A stretch of DNA of 64,000 nucleotides from Phallus indusiatus. Lineage: Eukaryota; Basidiomycota; Agaricomycetes; Phallales; Phallaceae. Made by a program: the position numbers and the translations under genes. The DNA lies in contig JAQFWX010000017.1 of NCBI GenBank assembly GCA_027605045.1, positions 372,001 through 436,000 of the forward strand, written 5' to 3'. The notes under the pieces are model-generated. The model saw only the letters and a program-made list of their open reading frames with translations. It was not told where the DNA came from and made no database searches. Position 1 is the stretch's first letter. Each line of letters starts with the position of its first letter. This document shows, piece after piece, positions 23,501 to 35,239 of the stretch.

Positions 23501-26275
23501 GTCCAAAATGGAAATCTTCCCATCATAGGTAACAGTAGCAGCCCAAGTTTCGTCCGGTTTCGCAGTTATCGTTGTTCCCGAGTCTTCTTGTAAGATGGCC
23601 GTGTCGTCCGTGGCGACGGAAGTAGTTGGACTACCGTAAGAAATAACTGCATCGAGGTTCTTGTCGGCTATTTCTAGCGTAGCATGTAGAATGATAGATT
23701 TGCTGTTTTCTTGGGTGGGGCAGTAGCTGAAGGAGAGGTGGAGATTTGTGAGTTCAAGCCCCGTCCAAAGAATGAGCGAAGAGGTTGACACGATGGTAGC
23801 AGACATCTCGGTTAAGGTGAACTTTGAGTCAGCTTTGCTCAATGTGAGTTGGGCGTTCGCAAGTCCAAGCCTCAAAAGGGACGAAACGGAAGGTGGAACA
23901 GACAATGTAATCCCCTCTAAATCAACATCAAAGTTTATATCGAATCATACGAAGCTGTGGAGGCGTAATGCCTACTTGGTAAGAATGCACATATTAACGC
24001 GTGCAATGATAGCGGGTTTGAGCTTATAGGTTGAATCATCAAGTTGAGGTTGGAATCTGCTCCGGTCCAAGAGATGGTAGTCTCGCAGAATGGATTAGAT
24101 AGCTCCATAACTGCAGTGATTGCCACGTTAATTCTTTGATTCTGGGTATTAGGTAACGCAGAAGATCAACATATCAATCAATAATTGGGATAATTGTGGA
24201 TTTGACCTACAGCTGTGAAGGGATAGGCAGCATTAACGACGACTTTCGGATACGTCAGACTAAAATTATCTACAAAAACAAATGAGTTAAAAGAGAACAG
24301 CGCAAAATATAAAAGACGAACCTGATATATCAAGTTGCAGGTTGATCGCCGTTGAAAGTGAAAAATGAGAAAGCGACCATGTATCGTTTTCTTGGCTGCC
24401 TTCGATCATGATATTTTCAATCCCCATCTGATCAAGGATGGAAGGGAATGTCTGCGGAAACAGCGTATTGCTTTGATGGAAAAAGTGATCAAGAATGGAC
24501 CGCAGCGTCAAAAGACTTTCCGCAGCCAGCAGTCGGATTGCGATAGCATTACCCTGTATCTCGAGACCAACACCCAACCTGAACCCGTTGATAGTGATGA
24601 CGCCGTTACCAGAGAAGCCAATTTGTTTCGGCGCCAGAGTGAAGGTGGAATAAATGTCGACTGAAAGCTCGGCAATTTCTAAGGTTCCCGGAATGACTTT
24701 CCAATCATCGATGTCTGCTCTTAAGTGAAAAGAGCTAAGCCCGCCTTTCCTTAACTCGAGCTCTGCCGTAGAAATGGGGGTCGAGTTGGTGAGGTTGCTT
24801 ACTGACGGAAAGGTCTTGCCGACATCAAGGAGTTCAGACAATAAGACGGTGTCGAGTAATTTTTGAATGGTTAAATCATGATTATCCGGGGATAGGCTGG
24901 AATTCAACATTGGGCCATTTACGGATGCTCCTGCCAACAGCTTAAATGGTACTGCTGGCCTGAATACTGCCATGCTCCCATCTAACTGAACAAATATCTA
25001 AAAGAAGAACGTCCAGTTGTGTGATAAAGAAAAGCGTCAAATAAATTCACCTTTGAGAATGTGAGTGGTTCAATGGGTCTGATTATAGCGCGTAGGCTTT
25101 TAATTAAGAACGAATTTTGCGGAAATGGCCACCAGTCACAGCGCTCTGCGTCTGGAGAAGCCTTTGTCGAAAAGACATCTGCACCAATTTCCTTCAAGGA
25201 GACATTGGAGAGTGTTTTTTCCAGAACAAATCCGACATTCGTCATCTGGTCGTGTAGACGCATAACTCTTCCTCCTCGGGACCGGAAAAGCTCTGGAGTG
25301 GAGTCAAAACCTACAAACGCGTTGCCAGTAATATAAGTACAGAAAACACTACCTTTGATGACATCGTTGATGCCCGACTGTAAGGAAGCGGGTAGATTGA
25401 AAGATGCGAGAAGAAAATCTATCGAATTGGTGTAATTGTCAGTTGCGTATGAACTGTCAGCGAACGTCATTGTGTAGAGCGGCGCTTGTTCGTAGGCTGT
25501 CGACAATTCTCCAACAATCTGCAGTGAAATTAGAAATTTTTCAATATAATGAATGTACATATTTTACGTGAATTTCCTGGGTGTTATTCTGAGCGTCTTT
25601 CAGCTTCAAAATGCCTCGATAATGACCTTTGGTAGACCTTTGTGAGTATACAGGCCATTCTATATTTACATTTAATGGACCATCGAATGTCAACAGGTAC
25701 ATTCGTGAATTTTCAGAGGAAGAGCATAATCCAAACGGAAATGTCCAAGTTAGTGTCTGAGCGGCCTCTTTGCGCGCCTTAATTTTGAAAGAAATTAAAC
25801 GAACACCCCTCCACCCGTCAAAGCCATCACAGGTTCTCGACAGAGATAAGTCATGTTATAAATGCCAAAAAAACCAATTGGTGACATACTCGCATGTGAA
25901 GTCTATAGCAATGAGATCCGTAAACGATAGAACGGCCGAGCTCGAGGAAGGGGCCTCTTTGAGATCAATAGGCAGCGAGCAGAGAAAGTCATTCGCTCCG
26001 TAGCTTCCTGAGAACAAGACAATGAGGTCAAGAAGTTTAAGACCTTCATCGGTTATTATTTGCTCGGAAATCTTTTGTCTATCTTCTTGAGTAATGCATT
26101 CCTTAAGCTGAAGGACACGGAGAAGGTCTATAAACTCGGCATTGCCCTAAACACAATTTGAGAAATGAAGAGCTTTACATAAAACGAGAGATAGAAAAAC
26201 ACACCATTCTGGAGATGTTGAAATATTATGCAGTACGTTTGCCCGTTTCCTCGTTTCTTCGTTTTCGTGAGCCAT
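20560..26275 (-). CDS. Large multi-exon beta-rich protein with C-terminal 29-aa helical repeats, copy 2
   Basis: Full-length paralogue of the gene at 2.4-7.8 kb; family not recognised. It starts MAHENEETRKR at 26275. Main coding blocks: 26146-25890, about 25.83-25.57, 25.52-25.36, 25.30-25.05, 24.97-24.32, 23.9-22.95, 22.87-22.6 and 22.45-21446. Then come five 87-nt repeat exons, a 33-nt exon (20679-20647) and a last exon ending LGRIF at 20560. Conserved marks are GSYGANDFLCSLPIDL, CDWWPFP, WKVIPGTLEI and ITKTYLDL. Between domains recur a helical SPxxHD element and a strand-rich module ending in LDISG. No signal peptide or membrane helix is obvious, so location is unknown. The 87-nt exons make the C-terminus longer than copy 1. 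The first exon is intact here but broken in copy 1. It diverges from a deleted MBL-fold gene. Confidence 0.75.
20743..21396 (-). repeat. Five consecutive 87-nt repeat exons (29-aa helical hairpin units), copy 2
   Basis: Exons 21396-21310, 21254-21168, 21116-21030, 20975-20889 and 20829-20743 are each exactly 87 nt. All are cut in the same phase and separated by introns of about 49-59 nt. Unit pattern: V-L-x-D-x-F-x-L-x(3)-x-I-x-x-I-L-K-x-x-G-Y/F-x-x-x-x-V/I-x-R/K. One unit (21116-21030) differs: CMDATKMAEFLKSQGYSA. The intron after 21168 starts GCACGT instead of GT, a candidate GC-AG intron. Confidence 0.85.
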
Positions 26276-26902
26276 GACATGCATGACATTCTTCTTTTGA
26301 GGAAGCATTTTGCGGAGCTTGAATTTGAGATAAGCTTTTACATTCGCGGTTTTCTTCTGAATATCGTTTCGGAAAAATAGCCTCGCTTGTTCCTTGCGCC
26401 TCGTCTAGATCTCGTTTTTCTTTTCCGGGAATTATTGGTCTTCGGCGTATCCGTTAGTTTGACACCAACCTCGTTAGCACGTCAACATGTCATCGGCACC
26501 CATCGATTCTTTCTGGAAGCCTAGCATTTTCCAATGAACACTTTTATCGCTGAAATCTTAACCAAAACAAGCACTGAGCTCATTGCGTAATATTTTATCT
26601 CGATGCTGCGCAACCCATCTGGGATTCAGGAGAAGTGGTCGACGTTCACATGTTAGCCAAACAACGCCTTTTGAACCAATCAAAAGGCATACTCCACCCG
26701 GGTCATTTTTATCGATCAGATACTTATCTATCTACGCATCGTCCGAGAGGATTAAGATTTCGTCTCCGTGAATACCCTGATATGGATGCCTCCGAAACGG
26801 GTCGGTATTTTCCGTCATCTTTGCTATCTACTACCATACGGGGAATGTTTAACGTTTAAGTCTCAGCGACTAATTTGACCATTCGCTGCACTGCACATCT
26901 CT
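26276..26902. promoter_or_regulatory. Shared divergent promoter region, copy 2
   Basis: About 630 bp between the two diverging genes, homologous to 7838-8525. Patches of similarity include the relic of the coiled-coil open stretch and the segment before the MBL-fold start codon. No defined motif is claimed. Confidence 0.45.
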
Positions 26903-27774
26903 ATGACTAAACCTTATGGATACTTGCACATTGTAAGTCTCGATTTTACAAACCTTGTATTTCTTTTCATTCAGGTACAAGCCATTCATGGCGACGCGTT
27001 AATGCTTGAGTATATGGTTTAGGAGTTAATCAAGACAAAACCGAGATATTACGCAGTGGGAGATTTCACAATGACATTGTCAGTTCATGCTTTTTGATGG
27101 CGGACCTGATCAGATGTGCATTCGCAACGGCGTAGACAAGAAAACAAACGAGTATGTTTTCAGATTGCTGAACGATCTATCAGACGATAATCTTAACATT
27201 AACGGCAAAATCCGTGCGCTTGACTTCATATGTAGATACCCCGGTCAGCGCTGAAAAATACGTGGTGAGAATCAATTAATCATGGAAATCTCTAAAGTCA
27301 ATTTTTTTTTTCTTAGATTTCCGCATCACGGAAAAGCAGGATCGCCAAATCTCCACGTCTCTACGATTCTTGGTATCTTCCTTTCAGTTGTTGAGAATAT
27401 ATTGAAAGGTCAAAAAACACCTAGTGTTGATATCTATCTCACCAACGAACTACACCCTAAGGCCTTGGAAGTGTTTGGAAATTTCGTCAAAGATCCTGCG
27501 GGAGCACGTGATAGCTATGGAGAATACTATTAGATTGGAGCACAAAGATGATAAAAATACAACGAACCAGACTGTCCTTGGTTTTCTCATAAACAGCAAG
27601 TTGGAGAAATTTGTCAGATTATGGTTATTGAACCCAGATGTTGAACCTGATTCATCCCGGTTTTCGATTCTCAACTCACGACTCACTGGATACCGTTCTA
27701 TGAGGATGCTTTGTCCTGAAGTGCTAGCAATTGCATTGACATTGGCAGCCGGAGTTCCTCCGCCTAAACGCTAG
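26903..27774 (+). pseudogene. MBL-fold gene copy 2, internally deleted
   Basis: Exon 1 (MTKPYGYLHI), exon 2 (VQAIHGDALMLEY) and most of exon 3 (FMLFDGGPDQ) match the intact gene at 8526. After RALDF the sequence jumps, near 27.24-27.25 kb, directly to the short exon coding AEKYV of the intact gene. The exons carrying THDDADH, LLMLGDA and HHGS are therefore gone. Exon 2 lacks several bases, and the last exon has at least one single-base indel and stops early (RDSYGEYY). It cannot make an active enzyme. The same junction is present in the third copy at 39.44 kb, so this deletion is older than that copy. Confidence 0.85.
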
Positions 27775-28544
27775 TGTTAATACGTCTCGCAAGAAATAGC
27801 TCTGAGTGAGCTACCCTTGAGTCGATGTCATTGACCTTGACTCTAAAAAAATTGCATATGAATATACATAACCGTGTTTGGCAATTGGAAAGATTTCCAT
27901 GATGGAATTAGGGATTGCCAAGAACTTCCGAGATCCGCACGTGGTTGAAATTTTAGGACACCAAAGCTCATTAAATCCATTAAAATCCAATGGTGCCCAC
28001 TCGTTTTAACCAGTGAACTTAGTGGTCATTATGTAGTAGTCAGGTAGCTGAGGGCAGCTGTGTCCGGTGGTGCCCGAGGCCGACTATTGGCACTAGAAGC
28101 GGAGAAGCGGAGCTACTGAGTTCGTGCGCGAATCACTCGTGTACCAACTGAATATCACTCCTTCCTCAGCAGCAACCAAAGGTTAGTTTTGAAGTTCAAA
28201 GAAAACATAAATGGATTCCAGAAGGACTTACGGTCACTTGATCAGACAAGGATCAGTATTATAGTATTAGCACAGCATCAGCTCTCTGTCGGAAGTGGCG
28301 GCGTAGCTGAAAGGTTCAATGCTTGGCGCTAACGAAGAAGAAGCGAGATGTACTAGACGACCCACGGCGCAGCGTGAGAGAGCGTGAGTGGCAAATCAAA
28401 AACTATAATTTTTGACGGGCTGTCATTTCTTAGAGACATAACCTCTCCTGATGCAACGCTACAGCCTTGGCAGTCTTTTACCTCAGCACTAGAGAGTGCA
28501 CCCTCTTGCGTTCTTCTTCCTCGTCCTTCCTTCGCACTCGCGCT
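27775..28544. other. Intergenic region upstream of the GT31 gene
   Basis: About 770 bp with no gene. It contains purine-rich short repeats (GAAGCGGA near 28.10 kb) and CT-rich sequence just before the start codon, as usual for fungal promoters. Confidence 0.45.
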
Positions 28545-29932
28545 ATGATCAGACTCAAGCGGTATATCCCTTATACATACTATACCCAGTTACCCACCAA
28601 TCCCGAGGATATCGACGACTTCGACGACCTTGATGGATCTGATATCGTCCCAAAACGCAAGTCCAAAAAATCATTCTGCGGTCTTCGTCACCTCCGACTC
28701 GCCCACCGTCTGAGAATAATCTTCATCGTGGTCGTTATAGCAATCACCGTCGTACTTGTCATACTCATCCGTAAATCCAAAAACCGCCGACCAAAATGGA
28801 CCGCCCCGATATATAATTTCGACACGGAGTCACGACCGGCGTGGATGTTCGTCAACTCATCATCGTCGTCTGTGGAGGAGCCACCGCTTTCCTTACGTGT
28901 TGCCGTGTTATCCTATTCAGAAGAAGTTGAACGTCGTCAACTCATACGGGACAACATGTTCCGAGGCGTCCGTCCGAACGAAGTCCGAATTGACTATCGC
29001 TTTTTAGTTGGAAGGCCGAATGGTTGGTTTGGGTTTGGAAATAAACATCGGTTGGAGGAACTGAGACAGGAAGAGCAAAAATATGGGGATATGGTGATAC
29101 TGGATCTCAAAGAATCTAAGTATAGGTTGTCGGAAAAGAGATATCACGGTCTAAAATGGGTAAGCATCGTCTTATTCCTATCGACCTTCATCGGAAGCTT
29201 ATTACTTTTTTTTTCAGTCAAATTCCTTCTCGAACACGAGCTACGACTACTTCATGACACTTGATTCAGACACGTTCGTCCGGTTCGGTGCCTTGGCGCG
29301 TCGTCTTCCATCAGTTCTCGAAGGGAGAAACATTAAACCGAGAGAACAACCAGTCATCATTGCGCGAATGTCTCCGCATTCGAGGTATTGGCTTACATCG
29401 GTATCTGACGAAAAAAAGGACACGACAGAGGAAGACGTCTATCTTGACGGTCCGACGTTTTTATATCCGATAGGGATAGGATACATGCTAAGGTAGCCTT
29501 TTTTCAACGAGCATGCATACCAGTTATTTGAATACTCAACCAAACCCTTGCAGTTCCTCTCTTGTCCAAACACTACTGACAACACAATACCCACTCCCAC
29601 ACCACATTCACTACCCATACGACGACGTCATGGTCGGTTCTTGGCTAGCTTCTCTCAAGAACTTTGCAGAACCACACAACGTGTTCACAAAACCCCCAAA
29701 ACACTTCTGGGATGATGCCGTGCGCGTTCACCCTCCACTTCTTCTCGAAACTCCACTTGAAACAACTATTGTCAACGACCTTGGATGGCATGACTACCCC
29801 GGCAGAGCATATGTAAACGAAATCAACGGAGCGATTGGCTGGAATAGTGTTTGTGTGCATCATATCCAAGAGTCGGAGATTAAAATGATGCGCCAGATGA
29901 AAGAGTTTGAAGGAGAGTGGGATGATCTATAA
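28545..29932 (+). CDS. GT31-type beta-1,3-glycosyltransferase, type II membrane protein
   Basis: Exons 28545-29159, 29218-29492 and 29554-29932 give about 423 residues. The N-terminus is cytosolic and acidic/basic, followed by one membrane helix (IIFIVVVIAITVVLVILI, residues about 58-75) and a lumenal domain. Galactosyltransferase-family marks in order: ERRQLIRDNMFR (family RRxxIRxTW box), a metal-binding D-S-D in MTLDSDTF, YLDGPTFLYPIG (family GxxYxxS region), and YDDVMVGSW (family E/D-D-V-x-x-G box). The expected role is transfer of a UDP-activated hexose to a glycan in the Golgi. I chose the ATG at 28545 because the upstream in-frame codon is not ATG. Confidence 0.85.
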
Positions 29933-30144
29933 CTGTTATATGAGATTTCAAATATATATTTATAGTCTTTGATACGAATAATATGGTACTGATATATTTA
30001 ACTTGTATATAAGGTTAAGCTTTTAACTAATACTGCACCAGTACATGCCGATTCTGTTGAGAACTTGGAATTTCTCGTCTCCTTCTCCACTATGCAACGA
30101 AAAAATGATCCACAATCTCCGTCTCATATAATCCGTTGTATTCC

Positions 30145-31612
30145 TTACAAGTGCATCCTCGCCTCAAGGTCCGAAATATCCGCGCTCAAAGAGTGACCTA
30201 GTATAACCTCGCAAAGAACTTTTCCGGTCCCTATAGAAAGCATGTTCATTGAACTGAGAGAACTTTATTAACGAGAGATGACCCACCTGGGCCGAGCGAA
30301 ATGCCCCAAGGACCATGTCCAGTTGCAATATAAACTTCATCTTGGAGCTTTCCGATAATGGGGACGCCACGCCGGGTCAAAGGTCTGTAGCACAACTAAA
30401 CAGATAATGTAAATAAACTGCTACCAAGATTAGAGCTAAATAAACAATATATACCTGTTCCTGCACTTCTACGCCTGCGATCCCTAGAACACGTACAGCC
30501 TGCCTTAACTTCTCGATAGCCTCTGGATCAATCAGATCATCCGCCTCCTTCGTACCATCAGGAAGCGGTTTGCCCGTGTTTTCACCAGCGACATAAATCG
30601 TTCCATCCGGTCGTAGGAATATCTCAGGTGTCCGAGTTATGTCTTTTACTAATGAACCTTTCCCATTGTTCTGAATATCGACGAAAGCGGAATGAGCCTG
30701 ATTGTGCGCTTGCGACGTGGGTGATTGCAAAATGAGACTATGACCTGGTAGATAACTGATCGGTACATCGATCCCTACCAGCTCTTTTGCTACGCGGCCA
30801 CTCCACGGTCCAGCTGTTATTATCAATGTAGTCGCAGGTATAGCAGAGGATGCTTCATTTGTTTGTCCTTGAATGGTCAACACGCCTTGTTTCCGATCCC
30901 AGCTCGACGCGCGTCCTTGAACGTGTTTCACCCCTAGCTTCAGACACTCTTGAAATATCGTTCGTGTGAATAGATATGGATGAACCTGAGCCGTTGTTTC
31001 TTCGTCTGCTACTAACGAAAACTTCTCCGGAGAACGAAGCCATGTAGGGGCATCTGGAGAAGACGGTAATGGAGAAGGGTGTGTCCGGGTAGGCTGAGCG
31101 GGTGGAACATCGACAATATGTTCTGGATGTTTTTCTGTTTGATCATTTTCAGGTCCCTCTTGCTCTTGTTTTGGGATGTCTACAGCCCCGCCAAAACACC
31201 TGACATGTCTATACCCATACACCACTTCTCCGTTTAGCTCTCGCGCTAGGTCCGCGTGCAAAGTGAAAGATAGATGTCCTAGAGACGAAGTGCTCTGCGA
31301 ATGCCAATCTTTCGCTAAAAGCCTAGTAATGATAATTTAGCATGTCAGTCTTTTTATCATGATACGCAGCCTATGAAAGAATTGAACCTACCCAGCCGCT
31401 TTACCGCTTGCACCACTCGCTATCTCATTCGCTTCAAGAATCGTTATAGCTATCGGAGGATTGTTATTGTATTGACAGCCTTTTACAGCTTTAGCCAAGT
31501 AATATGCTGTGCAAACACCAATAATTCCACCCCCCACTATCACGATGTTTCGCTCTTTGAAAGTGGGGTTCGATGTATCGGAGGTACTTCCAGAGGTAAA
31601 AATCGAGGACAT
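30145..31612 (-). CDS. FAD-dependent oxidoreductase, DAO family, Tda3-like
   Basis: Starts MSSIFTSG; the FAD motif IVIVGGGIIGVCTAYYL follows about 20 residues later, then ILEANEIASGASGKAAG, the usual second FAD contact. Later parts: FGGAVDI, HPYLFTRTI, IITAGPWSG, LRPDGTIYVAGE, then RPLTRRGVPIIGKL and ATGHGPWGISLGPGTGK. These match the fungal Tda3 subgroup, which in yeast is linked to late-endosome/Golgi sorting; the substrate is not known. Introns lie near 31.33-31.39, 30.39-30.45 and 30.23-30.29 kb and keep the frame when spliced at GTTTAG|TTGTGC near 30.4 kb. The stop is the TAA at 30145-30147. A Pro/Glu-rich insert follows FGGAVDI. Confidence 0.82.
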
Positions 31613-31913
31613 GGTCGCCCGGATTTGTAGGGTGAGATAATTATCACATCTATATATACTAGCAATGATAGAGCACAATCATTCTCATCGAAGCCAGATA
31701 GATGATAGAAGCCGGATTCAAGATTCAGGAGAAAAGCTATAGTGACGTGTTGACATGTGACAAGCACGTGACATGTGCATCGGAGACTACCGAAAAGGAA
31801 CGACGGCGATTTGGGGAGAGGATACAAGCAGGAATACATTGATCAAATATCATAGTTGTACATTTATACGGTGTGTTCACGAAGGGATTCTTTTGAGACT
31901 GCAAAGACGAAAA

Positions 31914-32722
31914 TCAGTACGTATAAGTGTATACGGCACTGTTCCGGTTTCTGATATGGGGTGACCATTCGCCAAGAGGCCCTCTCCATGTCGATCCGCA
32001 GCCTGTATAGAATGTGACGCATATCTGGATAATCATGGCAACGAGAGACATCCATATCTGTAACAACGTTCATGTTATATCATAAAAAGATCCTTATCAG
32101 AAAGATGAACAAGGACTCACTAGAGGTCCGAAAGATGCACTGCTCGACGGTTCCTTGTCGAATTTTGATTTCGCAACTGCAAATAACACGATCATGAAAA
32201 TAAAAGCTAGTACGGAAGAGATTGCGGTCGGCACGGCGGCAAGGCTTTGCAAGGGTGGCGGAAAGATGGTGTCTCGTGTTCTGAAGACGAGGACGGACGG
32301 GAAAAGGCCAAGCAGACAAATGAAAGCAAAAGCGGTGGCTATCAGAAATAAACTGTTTCATTCACATCCGTTAAGCTGGTAAAATGATGAGTTATCATAC
32401 CGATTGGAAATAGAACTAAAGCTTGAGTTAGCCAGAGCACGATTTCAGGGCTTCTGTGGTACCCCAACTTGGGTGAAGTGCATCCGGATACATCTGAGCA
32501 AAAGCCCCACATGCCGAACAGGAGGGTTTCATCCTGAACAGTCGCTTTCAAGAAGTAAAGAGACTGTATCAATGGGGCTGAGACAGTGATTAGAATCCTG
32601 TGATTGTAATGTGAATCACACAAAAACAGTCGAATCAGAACGGAAGCTTGAACTTGAATGATAACGCACAGTAAAACAAAAACAACAATCGTGAAGAAGA
32701 AAGTTGGGATGAGGGGATTCAT
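31914..32722 (-). CDS. SUR7/PalI-family four-span membrane protein
   Basis: Starts MNPLIPTFFFTIVVFVLL, the first membrane helix. Next come LITVSAPLIQSLYFLKA and FGMWGFCSDVSGC, the C-x(n)-C ectodomain mark of the SUR7/PalI group, then SPKLGYH. Two more helices follow (ATAFAFICLLGLFPSVLV; ISSVLAFIFMIVLFAVA) and a last one (WMSLVAMIIQICVTFY). Exons join at about 32.63/32.58, 32.40/32.34 and 32.12/32.06 kb in frame. The first intron donor is a less usual GTTCAA. SUR7 proteins sit in plasma-membrane eisosomes, and PalI/Rim9 takes part in pH sensing. The short C-terminus here favours the SUR7/pali core. Stop at 31914. Confidence 0.78.
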
Positions 32723-33201
32723 CGACCAAGTGTCAAGGCAATGGTTGACCAGGCTTCAAAAACCGACGAATGCGACAAGATCGCGGGATGAATCTTGTCC
32801 TCTGTGGCTTTTGTCACGCATGTTTTCATGCCCTTCTCCATACAGCTGTCAAGTGCTAAATTGGGCTAGGATTCTTAATTGAGCGCGGTGGAGTGAAGTT
32901 CCTTGGAACTGAAAAACACGTGTTTGTGACAGGAATCGGGAATGTGACAACTTACGTAATATTCAATCACGTGCTCCTTTGCTAAAATAGGACAAGCCGT
33001 TGAACAAACTATAAAACTTTAACTCAAAAAAAGCGGAACTTGGAAGTCTTCGAGCCGCTGTTGGGTTAATACGATGCAACCAGTGCGCGTCACTCATCAG
33101 TGATCTAGAAATATTTCTTATTTGAATCATCGCGGAGTCTTAAACAACGGAAACATCTGTTGCTTATTCCCTTTTGACCACTTGGCAACAACTCCGTCAT
33201 C
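32723..33201. other. Intergenic region with the promoter of ISG12-like gene A
   Basis: Holds the upstream flank shared with copies B and C, starting at CGATGCAACCA near 33.07 kb. The element ATCATCGCGGAGTCTTAAAC lies at 33126-33145, ending 56 bases before the ATG. Confidence 0.6.
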
Positions 33202-34269
33202 ATGCGCTTTGCCCTAGGTTTCGTCGCGGCCATATCGAGCTTCGCTGTTGTGCGCTCTACTTCTCCTTCTACACAGCAAGGTTCGACACTTTATGATTGA
33301 TAGATATCAGGATTGACGCGCCGTTGCTTCTTTGTAGTGCTAGCCCCCAACACCCCCCTAACAGACTCAGAACAGTTCCAGGATAAGACTTGGTCAAATG
33401 CTCGGGAAGTCATTCAGAAAGCAAGACAAAGTCTTGATGACGTTGCGAAATACCTCCCAGATGTGACAAGTGCTATCAACGAGTTGAAAAACGAAATGGA
33501 TGAGTTCGGGACTATGGTGAAGCACTTTCTTGAACACAAGCACTTTTCGGAAATGGATATGCATTCTGTGCTTGGAAAATGGCAAGATAAATGTGGAGAT
33601 ATATATCGCCAAATGCGGGAGGAATTCACCGCTGACCTGCCGCAAAACCTAGCTGAACGAGAGAAACGGCGGGATGCTATGATTTCTAGCGTCCTTACCA
33701 AAACGGAGGAGTTGTTCATGGAAATCATACCCGCGACCGTTTCGCAAGATGAACAAGATAATATAAGGAATGGTTTCCAAAAGCTCATAGAAAAGCTGAG
33801 ATCAATACTTCTAAGAGTGTGTATGTCTCTAGTGTTTACACATCTATGTAATACGCGTTTTCAGCTGAATCATCATAGGGAGAATAATTGATAATCACCC
33901 TATTCTCGCTGAAGTTATGTTTACTTCTGTGATAACTTGGATAATACCAACTAGCCTTTTCCTGCGACCGTTTCTCAGCTTTTTCGGCTGGGGTCCTCTT
34001 GGAATTGCAAAAGGTAAGTATGTTCAGCTCATTACTCGTTCACGTTACCCTTAACACGGGTACTTGATGCAGGTACCTTTGCGGCATGGGCTCAGAGGAT
34101 GTTTTGGGGCGCTGCTGTGACAAAAGGCAGTTGGTTTGCAGTCGTTGCATCCATCGCAGCGGGTGGAAGCACGTTCTTAGCAAGGATTATTCAAAGTATT
34201 ATAGGGGCGGTTATAGGGGCGGTTATCGGCTTGATTCACTCGCTATTACGTGTCGCAAGTTCTAATTGA
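33202..34269 (+). CDS. ISG12-like (interferon-induced 6-16 type) secreted/membrane protein, copy A
   Basis: Four exons. Exon 1 (33202-33280) encodes a signal peptide MRFALGFVAAISSFAVVRS. Exon 2 from 33338 gives a charged helical domain (EQFQDKT...LPDVTSAINELKNEMDEFG...). Exon 3 reads RIIDNHPILAEV, a hydrophobic helix and LSFFGWGPLGIAK. Exon 4 reads GTFAAWAQRMFWGAAVTKGSWFA and a Gly/Ala-rich end. G(F/W)GPxGxxxGxxAAW...GSxFAxxQS-like spacing is that of fungal members of the Ifi-6-16/ISG12 family, small hydrophobic proteins tied to membranes and mitochondria in animals. Role in fungi unknown. Copies B and C follow within 7 kb. Confidence 0.7.
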
Positions 34270-34717
34270 TAGAACCTCTCTGAGCTTTGCTGTACAAATG
34301 TTGTTTAGATGTGCTTTTTTGATACTGAATTGAGTCATTGCAAACGAAGGAAAGGGTGATGAAGCTGACACAAAAGCCGTAGCCCCACGAGGCCCGGGTT
34401 TATTGAGGCAAACGCGTTGAGAGTGATCTCACAGACAGCTCCTTGACCAAGGATGTTTTTTGGACTATATTTATTTCCTAAGTGTGAAGCTTGGGTTTCT
34501 TAATGGCAAGAATTGGAGACTTATAAGGCAACTGTTGCCTTTTCGGGATGTTTGACGGTGCGCGTGAGTGGTTTTGTCTTGGTGTCTGGGATTTATCTTG
34601 TTCTCCACGGATATAATCTCGTTTTTCGTGAATTTTTTAAATCAGGTTTATTGTCCATCGGGTTGCCCCATGTCAGACGTGTATACTACGTAGTTCGAGA
34701 AATATAATGTGTTCTGT
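34270..34717. other. Downstream flank of copy A, duplicated at copy C
   Basis: The stretch at about 34307-34447 (TGTTGTTTAG... to CAGACAGCTCCTTGACCA) recurs after copy C at about 41050-41209, with small differences, so the duplicated unit extends past the stop codon. The rest has no gene. Confidence 0.65.
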
Positions 34718-35239
34718 CTATTTTGGGAGGCAACGTCCGTTGTTGAGCAGCCCGCGTAGGTTGAACAGGTAGTATGGCAGAACCTTGCGCATGGCACCAC
34801 GGGCGTCACGGTATGCCGGACAGTGAAGGAGGAGGTGGACGACTGTTTCGTTTCTCGCGGCGCAGTTGGGGCAGGTGGAGGTTTCGGACAGTTTGATTCG
34901 GTGGAGGTGCGCGTTGAGTGGTGCGTGACCAGTGCGAAGCTGAATTAAAGTGCTGGCGCGTCTTCTTTCGAGATCGCGTGACATCTTCCAGAAGTGCCTC
35001 GTGAATATTAGTATTGTTAAGTTGAAATGCTCTGTTTTGCTTAAGCGTTTGCCTGTGGTATCACGTGGTGGTTCGACCTCCTTACGCTCGACGATGCTCG
35101 TCGCTCGTATAGTTTCGGGGCTGCAACGGGTCTCGTCTTGCTGCATGTTTTTCCACGCTTGATACCATTTCAATTCGTCATCCGATCGGCGTAGCGTGTT
35201 CTGATACAAACTGTTTAATTTTTCTATCTCGTTTCTCAC
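34718..35239 (-). mobile_element. LINE 3' fragment: end of ORF2
   Basis: The 174-codon open frame has the C-terminal signature of fungal non-LTR retrotransposon ORF2: RRRASTLIQLRTGHAPLNAHL followed by a CCHC-type knuckle C-PNC-AARNETVVHLLLH-CPAYRDAR (C-x2-C-x(n)-H-x4-C). The reverse transcriptase itself is missing upstream (35240 on), so this is a 5'-truncated insertion. Same strand as the LINE at the window start, but whether they belong to one family cannot be told from non-overlapping parts. Confidence 0.78.

Noticed and set aside
32080..32361. 93-codon minus-strand frame MKQFISDSHRF...
   Set aside because: This is another frame of the SUR7/PalI third exon; the supported frame gives two membrane helices and joins to its neighbours in phase.
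33414..33788. 124-codon minus-strand open frame, repeated at 36529-36903
   Set aside because: Both are mirror frames of exon 2 of the ISG12-like copies; they are conserved only because the sense gene is duplicated.
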